Assembly: GCA_947462335.1 (NCBI GenBank)
Contig: OX381710.1
Coordinates: 63,359,303 to 63,423,302, forward strand
Source: Harmothoe impar
Taxonomy: Eukaryota > Annelida > Polychaeta > Phyllodocida > Polynoidae
Length of the DNA: 64,000 bases
Direction of reading: 5' to 3'
The notes under the pieces: model-generated
What the model was told of the DNA's origin: nothing
The model's database searches: none
The model's input: only the letters and a program-made list of their open reading frames with translations
Made by a program: the position numbers and the translations under genes
Part shown: in pieces, positions 43,759 through 55,229 of the stretch
How the letters are laid out: each line of letters begins with the position of its first letter
Position numbering within the stretch: the first letter of the stretch is position 1

Positions 43759-44490
43759 CAGAGCTGCCAACCTCAAAACGTTTGGGCCTGAAAAGCGTAT
43801 TTAGCATACTCCCTTTATCCAAAAATCGTACTAAAATTGTATTCTTAATTAAGGGTTAAAGCATTACACTGACAAGGAAATTCTAAATTCCAGTTTTCCC
43901 GGACATTTCCCTAACTACCGTAAATTCTCGCGTATAAGCCTAACTCGCGTGTAAGCCGCACCCCTAACTTTGACAAATTATATAAGCCGCAGAGGGGGTC
44001 TGAATATTGCGATTTTGGTACTGTAGTATACTAATAAAAACTCTCGTATGAGCCGCACCCTATATAGGCATGTTTGGTATCAAAAGAAAGCTGAGTCTGA
44101 CTCGGGTACAAGCCGCGGCTTCTACGCGAGAATTTACGGTACATATCAAATCTCCCTTGAAAATTGGTGAACTATTTATGGTATTTCAAAGATTTACCCT
44201 GGCAAAATATGAAATTCTGCGACTTTTTCAGAAAATAAATTTTCACTGGCAAAAATTGGGTGTGAATCAGGGGACTTTTATCCCTGCATTTGACTTTGAA
44301 CAGCCTCTAACTTTTATTGACTGAAAATCGTACTCAATATATGTAAAATAACAGCAAGATTAATCAAAAATCGTACTGGATACCTCAAAAGCTTACTAAA
44401 TCGTACTTAAAATGCGAAAATCGTATTCTGGATCAAAATGAGGCCAAAAAGGGTACTAATACGCCAAAAGCGTACTACTTGGCAGCCCTG
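43759..44490. mobile_element. CAGRGCTGCCAA-ended non-autonomous transposon (hAT-like)
   Basis: The left end CAGAGCTGCCAA and the right end (inverted) CAGGGCTGCCAA bound ~730 bp of AT-rich sequence. It contains repeated AATCGTACT motifs and another MITE at 43918-44139. TTCATA directly flanks both sides (43753-43758 and 44491-44496), consistent with a target duplication, though hAT elements usually make 8 bp. It lies in the 5' intron of the SAM/transposase locus. Confidence 0.7.
43918..44139. mobile_element. CCGTAAATTCTCGCG MITE nested in the hAT-like element
   Basis: CCGTAAATTCTCGCG at the left is exactly mirrored at the right, and TA flanks both ends, so a TA target duplication is likely (Tc1/mariner type). 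Internal repeats of TAAGCCGCACCC and TAAGCCGC are typical of this widely distributed short repeat. It interrupts the element at 43759-44490, so it inserted later. Confidence 0.8.
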
Positions 44491-45191
44491 TTCATATATC
44501 ATATTTCTATTGATTTCATAATAGAATGTACCTTAAACTTGATCAATGCATAGGGAAATGCTTGAAAATTAGTGTCTGACTTATGGTGAAATTGGTGTCC
44601 GTCCTGGGGTATATTACATGGTCAATTTTGATTTTGCTTCACAAAATGTTAGGGTTTCATCTGGTATCTGCAAATATGATGTGTTTGTCTGCGTATACTC
44701 ACAATAAGGGAATTGGTAAAACTATTTTTCTATTTGCCTCCATAATTTGAGCACAAAATATCACCATATGCCCAATCTTTACCACACTGAAAAACACCTA
44801 AATATCTATGCTAATTGTACACTGCTTCAGTAGAATGTAAGACAAAGATATCGACCTTCATTACAAACCATAGTTTTTATCTATTTCTATATATACACAC
44901 AGAGAAGTAAAGACGTCGCCATGACTCCTTTACCCTAGTCAACTCTACAGGTGTCACATGGGAGACAAACTGTGACTCTGGCTGTCATAGTCGTGGCAAC
45001 TCCTTTAATTTTCTTTGTGTATGCAATCGTGAAAACAGTGGTTAAAAAGTGTCTCATGGTGTGTGTCCGTCTTTGGGTAAATTTACCCTAGAGCTATGGA
45101 GGCCTGGGATGGTAAACTAAAAACCAGGTAATAAGAAAAAGCTGCATGCAGGTCAACAACTGTGTAATTTTAAACAAATAATACCCAACTA

Positions 45192-46228
45192 CAGTCAAAT
45201 CCCTCTTTTCCGGACACCCTTGGGACTTTCTAAAAGTGGCTGCACTGGAGAGAGGTAATGCTATACATGTATACCAGTATATTTTGGAAATAGCCCGGGC
45301 CAAGGAGGAAAGCATACAAAAATCCGCAAAGAGGTATTTTCCTGACTTAGCTTAAACAAACCTAGAAACATATGGTTATAGTAGGTGTAGTTTATCTAAA
45401 TTATCAATAAAATTTTCACTCCACCCAACCACACTACCATGTATCTTAGCCCCGCTGTATTATTCTGAAAGAGGCCACATCCAAACCTATCCTTTTAACC
45501 AGTAGAGCAATCACACCTCTTCATCTTAGTGTCATATTGAATATATGGTATTAAGGGCGAGGTGGGTGGCAGCATCTGTACACTACAATGTATAGCAAAG
45601 GTGTGTGAATACTGACTCCAATCCCCGTCCTCCTACAGCCCTGAGCATGCCAAGCCTAACCCTTTAGTTTAGAGGCTTTAATGTGTTGGTAATTATGATG
45701 CATAAATGCAACCCTGGCGAGTAACATTAATGCATCAACAATGCATCATGCTGACCCGTTAAAAGTGTACCAATTGGCATCAATGCTTGAATACAAACTT
45801 GGTGAGTCACTCACCAGGGCTGCATTCATGCATCATTATGACAAAGTGCAGTCCTCTAATGCATTGGGTGGCCATTAGAGGGCTAACATCAGTGTCCATG
45901 GGTGTAACTCAAAGTAACTCAAAGTTGCTAAGACAACCATTAAATCACAATTAAGGAGGGAGACCATACCATGATCTATGAGTACCTATTAAGCTTTAAA
46001 TCAAAAGGCTACTTTCCAATACAACTGGCCAAAATAGAGGGAGAAATTTACTGTTTGGGACTGTAAAAATAGTGGCCGCAGGACGGGGTGGCCGTATTAG
46101 AGGGGTGGCCGCATTAGAGGAAGTATTTTACATCAGAATAAAGGGAAAAAACGTTGGTACTTTCTAAAAATGGCCTTAATGGCAGGGTGGCCGTACTGGA
46201 GGAGTGGCTGTTAGGAGGGAGTTGACTG
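45192..46228. mobile_element. Pogo/Tigger-like non-autonomous DNA transposon
   Basis: The left end CAGTCAAATCCCTC and the right end (inverted) CAGTCAACTCCCTC are both flanked by TA (45190-45191 and 46229-46230). GACTTTCTAAAAGTGG near the left and TACTTTCTAAAAATGG near the right continue the inverted or repeated structure. TA duplication and CAGT tips suit the pogo/Tigger group. Two CATGATGCA hairpins (45691-45752 and 45779-45842) lie inside it. No transposase frame remains. Confidence 0.75.
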
Positions 46229-46560
46229 TATCCTGTATGAGCCTAGAATGCCATTGCCGATACTTGTCAAATTTTAAAAGTGACTAAGTAGTTGCTTTAA
46301 ATAGAAGCAGCACATGTAATGATGAATTAATATGGATGCCATTTGTCGTCATGATGCACCAATGCAGCCCCGGTGACTAACTCGCTGGTGCTGCATTGGT
46401 GCATCATGACGGCCCTGGAGTGTCTCAAACTTTTAAGTTTGGCATGGTGCTTAAATGCGCTGGTGAGTTACTCGTTAGGACTGCATTTGTGCATGATGAC
46501 TACGAAAGGCATCATGCATTAAGGCATCATGCTATCCTTAAAGGGTTAACAGATGCGGGA
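45690..46560. repeat. Cluster of ~65-bp CATGATGCA hairpins
   Basis: Copies lie at about 45691-45752, 45779-45842, 46347-46411 and 46440-46505. In the best, CGTCATGATGCACCAATGCA (46347 on) forms a perfect 22-bp stem with 46390-46411 around a loop rich in GGTGACTAACTCGC. Other copies keep the stem with compensating changes at some positions. The same family occurs at 55.2-55.9 kb and as single copies at 10.1, 17.3, 18.1, 32.0 and 51.7 kb. Confidence 0.7.
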
Positions 46561-46679
46561 GTTGTCTGCGAAGCAGATAATAAGCTTTAAACTCCTCAAA
46601 TTATAGATAATTTTATGTGAGATTTCTGCATAAAAAGGGGAGGGGAAAGTCTTTCCTTAAGTCTAGGGGCCATCCATTA

Positions 46680-47920
46680 AGTACATACACACATTTTTGC
46701 CCCCCCCCCCCGTTGCAGCATGGACTACCCCCCCCCCCCCCCCACTTTATGTGAATATACTATTTCACATTAACCCCCCCCCCCTCGCACTAATAAAATA
46801 GAGGGATGTTCTAAAATGCATAGAGGAACCTTTAGGGTTAGTATGTGCGTATACAGGGGTGGAACCTTTTTTGGGAGATCTATCACTTTGGGGGGGGGGC
46901 TTGAAGAATTGCGCAGAAACCTTCTCCTGACCATCCCCATGAGCCATAAGCTTTTAAAGCCCCCCCCCCCCCCCTTCATAAGGAACAACTTCACCCTGAT
47001 CTCAATACCGTTTATAAATAAAAGATGTAGGGCAAGTTAAAATTGGTTGGGGGAGGGGGACACAGTCATTTATTGGGATCTCGGGGGGGGGGGGGAGTAG
47101 GAAGAGTTGGATTTTGGACCTAAAATGGCACCAATTTTAGTCCGAAATGACAGAAAATCGTCCTATGAATACACAATGCATATGCAAAATTTGGCCTAGA
47201 CCCCCCCCCCTTGATGCAAAATCTCTCAGAAATGATACTGGATACCCTTAAATCATGCTCAAAATACAAAATTATATTCCCCCATAGGTTCTCATTTAAT
47301 GAATAAAATTCTAAATAAGAAAAATCCTGAAAATGATTGATTGCTACCAATTTCCCCACTTTATTACGGAGTTGCCACCCGCTGGTCAAACAGAGTATAG
47401 GACATTTATTTTAAAGATGTTAGCCCAGTTTTGAAAGATGTTTATTCTAGAACCTTTGATAATTGTCTGATTTAAAACAGAAAAACTTCCATATTTTAAA
47501 AAAACAAAAAAAAACGATAACAAGGGTATATTCTTGACTAAAATAATTATGTTTCATTGCTCAATTTATCATTAAAAGAATGCAACTTTGTTGATCTCCC
47601 TTCCGTGATTTGGGTCCTAAATACGAGCTGATGTTCACACAAAGTTATTATGGAAAAGATAGGGAGAGCCCCTCCCCCCTCCCCCGGGAAAGCTCTATCG
47701 TGATATCCTCAGTGAAGCACGTCTAAGATATCAACATCTTTAACCCCTGTAGACAGGGGGTGGGGAGGGGGGTGGGGGATGCCAACAAAATTCCAACTCA
47801 TCCACTGGGGGGGGGGGCAGAAAAATGTCACCCTTTTCCAGAGAAAAGGCATATAGGGCCTACATTACTATCGGGGAGCAGAAAAATCGACCAACCCCCC
47901 CCCCCCCCACCCTGTATTAA
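46680..47920. repeat. Cluster of G/C homopolymer tracts in the intron
   Basis: Within ~1.2 kb there are at least eight runs of nine or more C or G (near 46700, 46732, 46777, 46890, 46961, 47082, 47201, 47805 and 47897). They lie in otherwise AT-rich DNA. The frames across them are glycine or proline runs and are not genes. Exact run lengths may be unreliable. Confidence 0.7.
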
Positions 47921-48580
47921 ATAATGACTACTCGATAATCTTATTGTGCCAAGGGTTAGCATGGACATAATGCCATATCTAAATATTGATATTGGAAAGC
48001 TTTCTTAAAATGGCCAGGAGTCTAGTTCTAATAGGAATATTCGAAAAATTCTTTCACTCTTGGAAAGCAGCCGGACACCCGGTCCCGCTACACCAGTTGC
48101 CATGTCCAGCAACATTTTAAAACTTGATTTAAACTCCACCGAAATAGGCTGCCAGGTGATAGGGGGCCTTTAGGGTAAATTCACCATGTGTCGAACACAT
48201 ACGGTACCATGAGACAAACACTGATATTTCCAGTTATCTATGTACCCCCTATGTACCATACGACTTCAAGTGGTTCTCTGTTGGAAAAAAAATGAGACCT
48301 ATTAAAACCCCGGCCTAAACCTCAATACCATCATTCACAAATAGAAAGACTATAGGCCTAATGCTTGCATGTATATAAATTCGAGTGAGTGTGAGTCTGA
48401 CTGAAGGTGAATCAACCCTATTATAATTATGGTTTATATATATACAATGTAGTCCTATATATTATATTTGGGGGAGGGGCACATTTCTCTCGGTAAAAAG
48501 CTTACAACCCAGTTTAAAATGCCAGATATGCCATTTCTTCAGTTATGTATGAGCCTGTGCTACACATGCTTGAGACTATA

Positions 48581-49024
48581 GACTGTCATTGATACCCCCT
48601 AAATCGATAGACCGACATTTTCGGAATTCCGATTATCGCACTGACAAAATCGTTATATCGATACACCATTTAATTCACAGGTTGTCCATGAATTTACCTT
48701 TTCAAAACTGAAGGAATTGTGTAGATATTCTAAGGAGAACTTACTTATTTATTAGTTTGAAGATGCTGCCCGTAATATTTAGTAAAGTAAGTTGTGAATA
48801 TGAATAAGAATTGTACATGAGTACAGAATAAAGCCCATATATGTCCACACCGGGTCCACACTTTCTATAATATAGGCTACCTATTGTAATAAGCTACTCA
48901 ATACATGTGTTAACTAGCCTATTTTAACCGTTGATCTCAGATAAAAATAAATCGATATGATCGAAAAACTGAGACTATAATATTGATAATCGGAATCGAA
49001 ATAAATTGGATACCAATGACAGTC
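48581..49024. mobile_element. GACTGTCATTG-ended MITE, ~440 bp
   Basis: GACTGTCATTGATA at 48581 is mirrored by GACTGTCATTGGTA ending at 49024. Internal CCGATTATCGCACTGACAAA and ATTGATAATCGGAATCGAA blocks form further inverted matches. A diverged partial copy lies near 42180-42280. It is non-coding and lies in the 5' intron. Confidence 0.65.
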
Positions 49025-49837
49025 CTACTTGAGACCGTGGGAAAGGTGCCAAATGTGTGATCAAATTTGAAAAAAAAGCCACTCAGTATTACGGCCACAC
49101 AGTATTTGTCTTACAGTTTACTGAATCGACTTTGACTTGGTATCAAACAATAACATAACACTCACCAGATCACATTGGAAATACATTGTATGCTTCAGCA
49201 GACCCATATCTAGTAATAGCGCTCAAAGCCGTGATAGAGTTGCTGCTTTGCGTCAAGCTACTTCTGATGCCGCCATGTTTTTATAACGGTTTTCACGCCC
49301 AGGTGCACATGGAGCCTGGGACATGGGGCACGTTCCCGCGCTCCCGACCCGTGATAGCCCTTAGCATGTTATCAGTATCATGGGCTTAGGAGCCCATTAC
49401 TAATATCGTTTATAAAATGGCACCGTTTACAAATGGTACCCCGGTATTTAATCTAGTCTTACCCAGACCTTTCTGTCTCCCCCTATGCCAATACTGGTAG
49501 GCATTTGATACTAACGGCAATTAATGCACTAAAAGCTACAAGGGAGAAGTAGGCTCTACACATAAATTGGGATTAAATTATACCTCTCTTAAGTAGCCTA
49601 GCTAGCACGTCTAGTAATCTAAATGTTAAAATCGATCTTATTAGGCAAAGTGTGTGACTCTTATCTTTCAGTAACCAAAACGAGAATAGGCCTATATATA
49701 TGGTCCCAGGGGTGGCCTACATTTGGCAATGGCCAGTTAAAACATAGGCCAACCTTGGCCCAATTGGATCCGAAACCTGCATATACAATTAGGCCTAAAC
49801 ACATAGACCATTGAAATTTCGAAATAATAACACTTAC

Positions 49838-49960
49838 CTCCGCCCCTTCTGAAGTCTGGAGTGGTAGAAATGATCCTCCCTGGGGTAATCCTCAGTCGTC
49901 TGAAATCTTGTAACAAACTTCCGAGTCAGCTGCTGAGATTGTGTAGAAATGCACGTGTGT
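49838..49960 (-). other. Candidate 5' UTR exon of the SAM/transposase locus
   Basis: On the minus strand a good donor (GGCGGAG followed by GTAAGTG) lies at 49838. The coding exon 1 has an acceptor (CTTTTCAG) at 41065, with only six bases between it and the ATG, so an upstream non-coding exon is required. This is the best donor seen in the flank. A second possible donor (GATCTG then GTGAGTG) is near 49165. The upstream edge of the exon and the start site are not determined. Confidence 0.4.
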
Positions 49961-49994
49961 AGATCCCGGTGTAGGTACCAAAACGATCTTGATA

Positions 49995-50170
49995 CAGTGA
50001 GGCCTTGATAGTCCGCCCAGTGCCGTTGTTGCCAGAGTGTCGGATCTCAAATCTGACTCACTATTCAAGCATATTGAAATGCAAACGTATTAGACTGTCC
50101 CAGCCAGAACAGGTTGGATCCTGTGTATACCTGACTATCAAGGGACGGACTATCAAGGCCTGATTGACTG
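49995..50170. mobile_element. Inverted-repeat block with GGCCTTGATAGTCCG ends beside the 5' exon
   Basis: CAGTGAGGCCTTGATAGTCC (49995 on) is mirrored by GGACTATCAAGGCCTGATTG (50147 on), followed by ACTG. An additional half-copy GACTATCAAGG lies at 50133 on. It is either a ~175-bp MITE (CAGT tips resemble pogo) or sub-terminal repeats of the SAM/transposase element itself. It lies directly upstream of the candidate first exon. Confidence 0.6.
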
Positions 50171-52020
50171 TCCCAGAAACTGCGTGGAGAGAAACTGTTG
50201 TAACTTATCTTTGGGGAGGCTCTTTTATAAAGGCATGGGTAAATTAAGAGCTATCTGATTGGTCTATTCTAATTACCAATAGGATTTAGGTCTAATAACT
50301 CGGCTGGGCCTAAAGCCAGCAGAGGTGTGATATTCCTATTGTGTGTGTATGAAGGGAGGAGGGGGGGTGTTTGTTTCACTCACAAGCCTTGGTCACGCCT
50401 CATGGGCTGAGCCCCGGGGTTGAGCCAATGTGAGTGGAAGCTATACCTTGCGCTGCGAGGTGTGAGTTTGTTCAGTGAGCGGTTGCGAGCGGATGGGCAT
50501 GCCGGGGTATGGCCGTCTAGACAAAGTGGTGACAATGCAACGTATGTCTAGCTCCAAGTGCAAGGGAGGGGGGGGGGGAGTGCAGAGCCTAGATGTTGAT
50601 GAAAGATTATGTAGGCTACGGTATCTATGAATTCGATCACAAATGTATTCTTCTATTATGTGTCTTGCAACGGGATTGGGACACAAAGTTATAGGTTGAC
50701 GAGATAGGGCCTAATAACTTAATTGTTAACATGTGATGAACTGATTTAATGTAAATGTAGCATATTGGGGTTTTTAAGTTCAAGACAAATTCCATTATGA
50801 AAACAATTTGACACATTTTTCCCACCATAAAAACATTATACGTAGGAGAATGTGAACACATGGAATGAGACAAATTGTAATACAAGAATACTATAACAGA
50901 AGCATTTTTCTCAACTTTGTAACGTCTATGTGAAGTTTAAAAAAACGTGGGGTTGTATTGTGTAAAAGGATGGGTAGGCCTAATAATGCTCATCGACATA
51001 ATTTGCCACTATTTATAGATTCTGGATACATTTAATATGACAAAAATCGGGGGATATAAGGAGACTGTTTCAATCATAATTTGCAAGGTACTTATGCAGA
51101 CAAAAACAGTTAATAAGACGCAGACATTACCTTTACTATTAATATGATACGATTGTTTCAGTCTCAGTCAGAATATTATTTTGACTAACATTTCATAAGC
51201 CTTGTTTGATCTGATGAATCCCCGGGAATGAATCAGTTAGATTTCACTTTTAATTCGACAATTATATTCAATATTTTGCCATCTTATTGTAATTTGGATA
51301 AGACCCGGGTGTGATGGTAGTAATAGTTGTAGTAGGATTAACAGGTAACAGTCTAGACATACACGCTATATGCATGGAGCTGCCCCACCTGTGGTTGTGA
51401 TGACAAGAATGTCGAGGAGGTATATTATCATAACTTATGCATTGGCTTTCACACCCGTCCCTCCATCACCAACAGAAGGCTCCATAATGTGTGTTGGTAC
51501 AGGGTGTGATGAATGGGCGGATTAGCACACCTGTCTGTGTGGTGACAGGAGAGGTTTAGGCCTACTGTATATCAACAGTGATTTCGGGTTGGGCAGTAAG
51601 GTTTTCACTGAACCTAGACACTCAGTCTGAAACAACAGGAGACTGCCCGATGTTACCACTTTATCTTTATCAGCTGGGGCCAGTCTGTCTATTCCAACTA
51701 TACAGGGTTGATACACTCCCAAAGGGTTGACATGATGCATAACTGCAGCTGTGGCAAGTAGACTTGCCAGGGCTGTATTTGTGCATCATGTAGGCAAAGT
51801 ATATAATGCACTATCCGGGCCTAAATTCCTGATTTACCTGGGATGGGGGTTATATACGAGATGTGGATTGTACACAGGAATCTGTGGTGAATAAATAGCA
51901 TGTTCTGCCTAACTAATCCCCATTACAACTGGGCATTTTGTTAATGGAAAAACATATCCACGTCATGAGCTTCACATGATATCATATGAATAAAAGGTCA
52001 TGACATCACACATCAATATT
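50171..52020. other. Intergenic, with one CATGATGCA hairpin
   Basis: No gene is recognised. A hairpin of the CATGATGCA family lies at about 51732-51793 (CATGATGCATAACTGCAG, then a GGCAAGTAGACTTGCC loop and TGCATCATG). A G-run is at 50568. Confidence 0.5.
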
Positions 52021-52059
52021 GTGAATACTCATGTTAAACCAAATGGTGTTTAAATCTTA

Positions 52060-52255
52060 TACACTTCTTATATTAAGTGTTTCATTTTTAAACACTTTTA
52101 TAAAGCACAACACTTTTTGGAAAAAGTGTTTAAGTGTTTTGAGAAAAGTGTTTAGTTTCCGAAAAAGTGTTTAGTTTCCGAAAAAGTGTTTCGTAATCTC
52201 AAGTGTATAGATGAAAGGTGTTTAGAAACGAAACACTTTTTTTGCAGTGTAGAAA
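52060..52255. repeat. AAGTGTTT-rich repeat with CACTGCAAAAAAAGTG end
   Basis: AAAGTGTTT or its complement occurs about ten times in 190 bp, with AAAAAGTGTTTAGTTTCCG repeated twice in tandem. The right edge, read in reverse, is CACTGCAAAAAAAGTGTTTC, which looks like a transposon tip. The opposite tip is not clear. It is probably a MITE built of short stem-forming repeats. Confidence 0.5.
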
Positions 52256-53896
52256 GGGCTGGGTGTGTGTGTGGGGGGGGGGGGGGTAGAGTCTCCGTGT
52301 GTCAGGAGGACAGCAGGGGACACGGGCAGAGCACGATATGAGAAGTCACCTGTCTGTCGTGCACTGACGACCCTGGAGGAATCCGACATGGCGGGAATCC
52401 TAATACATGGCTTCAAACTGGGGGTCGTTACGTTATACATATATGTCACATTTATGTGGAGACATTCTCAAGAGGGACGCTCCTACAAATTAGTAAAAAT
52501 TAATACAGAATTATTTAATGAATGTAATAAGTATGTTGCATAGCCTTCCTATTTTACCAGCCACTGTAATTTAGTGTGACCCAACGTTTACATACCATAC
52601 TTATCCAAAACAGTGTGACGAAAACATAAGCAATGTGACATATATTTAGCATTATGTGTTTAATGAGTAAACGTCAGCACGTATACGTTTAGACAAGTCA
52701 TTTAGATCCAAGACGTTTAAGGTCTAAACTTATATTTTCAACAATGTTTACAAAGTAATCTATTTGCCTATTTGAAAATGGCACACTTTTTCAATCCCGA
52801 TTACGGAACGTCCTCCTGTACAAGACGACCTACGACGTACTTCGAGTGAACAGGAGGGGGGGGGGGAGGACCTGGCAGCAGGCAGGTAGGTGGGGGGGGG
52901 GGGGTGCTTTCAGGCAGCCCAGACACATCGTCGTAGAGCTCTTTGAAGATCGTTTACCATTCAGGGCCATCTCCGCTCGTTATTCCCAAACCTGTCCAAC
53001 ATTCAGATGGACCAAGAGACCACCGGGAAGCCAGGTCGTTGGACGTAGACGTCTATACTTTTAGTATGATTACAATGTAGAAGGTGATATACACATGTAA
53101 TATGCCTCAACGCGACAAATTAAAATGTGCGTACCCCGGAATGTGAAAAGGGGAAGGTTCGGCCTTTAACCTCAACACTAAAGTCGCAAAAAGGGTCATT
53201 CCGCCGGTCGCGAAGGATCAGAATATTACCGAAATACTTTCTTGACACCCTACTGGTTAAGTCGGCAGATATATGACCTATACACTTTAATGCCGTTCCC
53301 CTCCGCTGCAACTGGCCATATGGCGCTGTAATCACCCTATACGCCCTATAAACCACATGTGTGGTCTCCTAAGCCAATCAGCAGCTCCCATTGTGTTTCC
53401 AGACGCTGCCACTAGGGGGCTGAGGGCGCAGCAACAAAGATGTAGCATCCCTCAATCTGTCTCTGTACGACCTGACCACGTGACCATCACCATGACCAAG
53501 CATGGCCCTCGCCAATGTATCCACCCTGTAAGACGGCAGAGGGCCCTCACTGGTTATGCGCATGTGGTTTTGCTAAAAATGCGTTCAGACATTTCGGTCC
53601 CGGACTCCCAGCACTCTTCTTTTTGCTTCTGCCCCTCAACCGGGCCTGAATGTTTTTCACCCACCCCTTGCCAAGATGCAGCCCCGGGATGCAGCCTCCA
53701 ATATGTAAAGGACCCACAACTGTCCGAAATAAAGGTGTGAATCAGGTGACTGGGAGAATAAATCTTACCCCCAAATAAGGGAAACGCGAGTCCCACCTTC
53801 AGAAGAAGTGACAGGTACAGTGTACGGTAGTCGTCTATGAGTATGATGACCATGGCAATGCAACAAGTACCACGGTACCATGACAGGTTGTGGCGT

Positions 53897-53968
53897 GAGT
53901 GGGTGTGTAGGGGTGTGGGTGGGTGTGTAGGGGTGTGGGTGGGTGTGTAGGGGTGTGGGTGGGTGGTC
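53897..53968. repeat. 20-bp minisatellite (GGGTGTGTAGGGGTGTGGGT)
   Basis: Three head-to-tail perfect copies of a 20-bp GT-rich unit, with a partial unit at each side. It codes for His/Pro/Thr repeats in the minus-strand frame that crosses it. Confidence 0.85.
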
Positions 53969-54165
53969 TGTTGGCAGATGTACACAGTCATCCTACGGTC
54001 ATCCCACTCAAGACTCAATTTCGCCCTCTCTTTGTAGACGCCAATCACCCGGCCGATAGCCTCGGGGAAACGTATAGAAACGGTCTCCTCTATTGTATGT
54101 ATGAAGTGTGTGGTTTTTATAGTGAGGACGCGTTTAGAGGAATGTGAGGCATGTGCATGGGCCAT
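53969..54165 (-). other. Possible coding exon (weak)
   Basis: The first ~65 codons of a minus-strand frame (ATG at 54165; TIEETVSIRFPEAIGRVIG, then KLSLEWDDRRMTVYICQQ) have mixed composition unlike the repeats around it. The frame then enters the GT-rich minisatellite and looks non-coding. No domain is recognised and no splice partner can be shown. It may be chance. Confidence 0.2.
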
Positions 54166-54769
54166 GGCATCTCATTAAAATACAGATGAGGAACAAGATA
54201 ACTGTTTGGTGTTTCCATGTCCATTGTTCATAGTGTAAACTTATCAAACGTATTGATAAATGTGTGGTAACGGGAATTACTCATATTAAACCGTCAATAC
54301 ATTGACATGAATGATTTTAGTGTTCAAATGCTCTCCAATTATGATTCCATCAGTGGCGTAAACTTGATGCTAAGCCACAGACCTGCTAAGGATACCTATG
54401 TGTCTACTTGAAGTCATCTTCCACTAATTCAGTCAAGTAAGGCGGCTGAGTGTGGAGTGTAACGGGGAGACCACAAAAAGAGGTGGTACCTTGGTAGTAT
54501 ACAAAAAGTGGGAGGCTGAAGTGTTGGCAGATGGGAGTCTTAGGGAGGAGGTAAAGCTGGTGTGAGGAGGCTTGGGGCCTGAGGGGCGGACGGAGGGGCC
54601 TCTACAAGGGCCTGCCCGTATGTTTATGACGTGTATTATGGCGGGACTTGACGTGGGAGCTCCTCCTCTGTCCCACTCAGCTACCCCTTACCTCTGTTTC
54701 CTCCCGCAATGTGTCTGTCCCAACACCTCCTCCCTCTCTCTGCCATTAACTGTACCATCGTTCTGTCCC

Positions 54770-54900
54770 TTTGTCTCTCCTCGCTGTCTGTCTCTCTCTG
54801 TCTCTGTCTCTTTCTGTCTGTCTCCCTCTCTCTCTTTGTCTCTGTCTCTCTCTGTGTCTTAGCGTCTCTCTGTAGCTCTCTGTCTGCCTCTCTCACACAT
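54770..54900. repeat. (TCTG/TCTC)n microsatellite
   Basis: A pyrimidine-rich run of TCTG, TCTC and CTGTCTCTC units, low complexity on both strands. The Leu/Ser-rich and Arg/Glu-rich frames over it are artefacts. Confidence 0.85.
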
Positions 54901-55229
54901 TATTGCTTTCGCTGTCTCGCTATTTGCATTCCCTGTCCTCTCTCCCTCCATCGCTTCATCACTCTCTCTATCTCCTCTCATCCTCAACCCCATTACCCCA
55001 TTCATCATGTTTCGGCACCTGTCCGTCCCGTATTACCTCCGACTCTCCCCTCATCAAATAAACACCTTTCCCTACCATAGCCCTTGCACATTTTCCTTCC
55101 CATTTCGGGACAATTCCTCCTCTGTGGGTTTCCCCGATCCCCCATCCTCTCCTGTTCCCACCTTCAGCCCCCTCACACCCCATCACTTCCCAATACCCTT
55201 CCCTCATTGCATCTCTCTTTACCTCTTTA

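Noticed and set aside
53554..54165. 203-codon frame as a full protein
   Set aside because: Two thirds of it crosses a GT minisatellite and non-coding-like sequence; only the first ~65 codons might be an exon.
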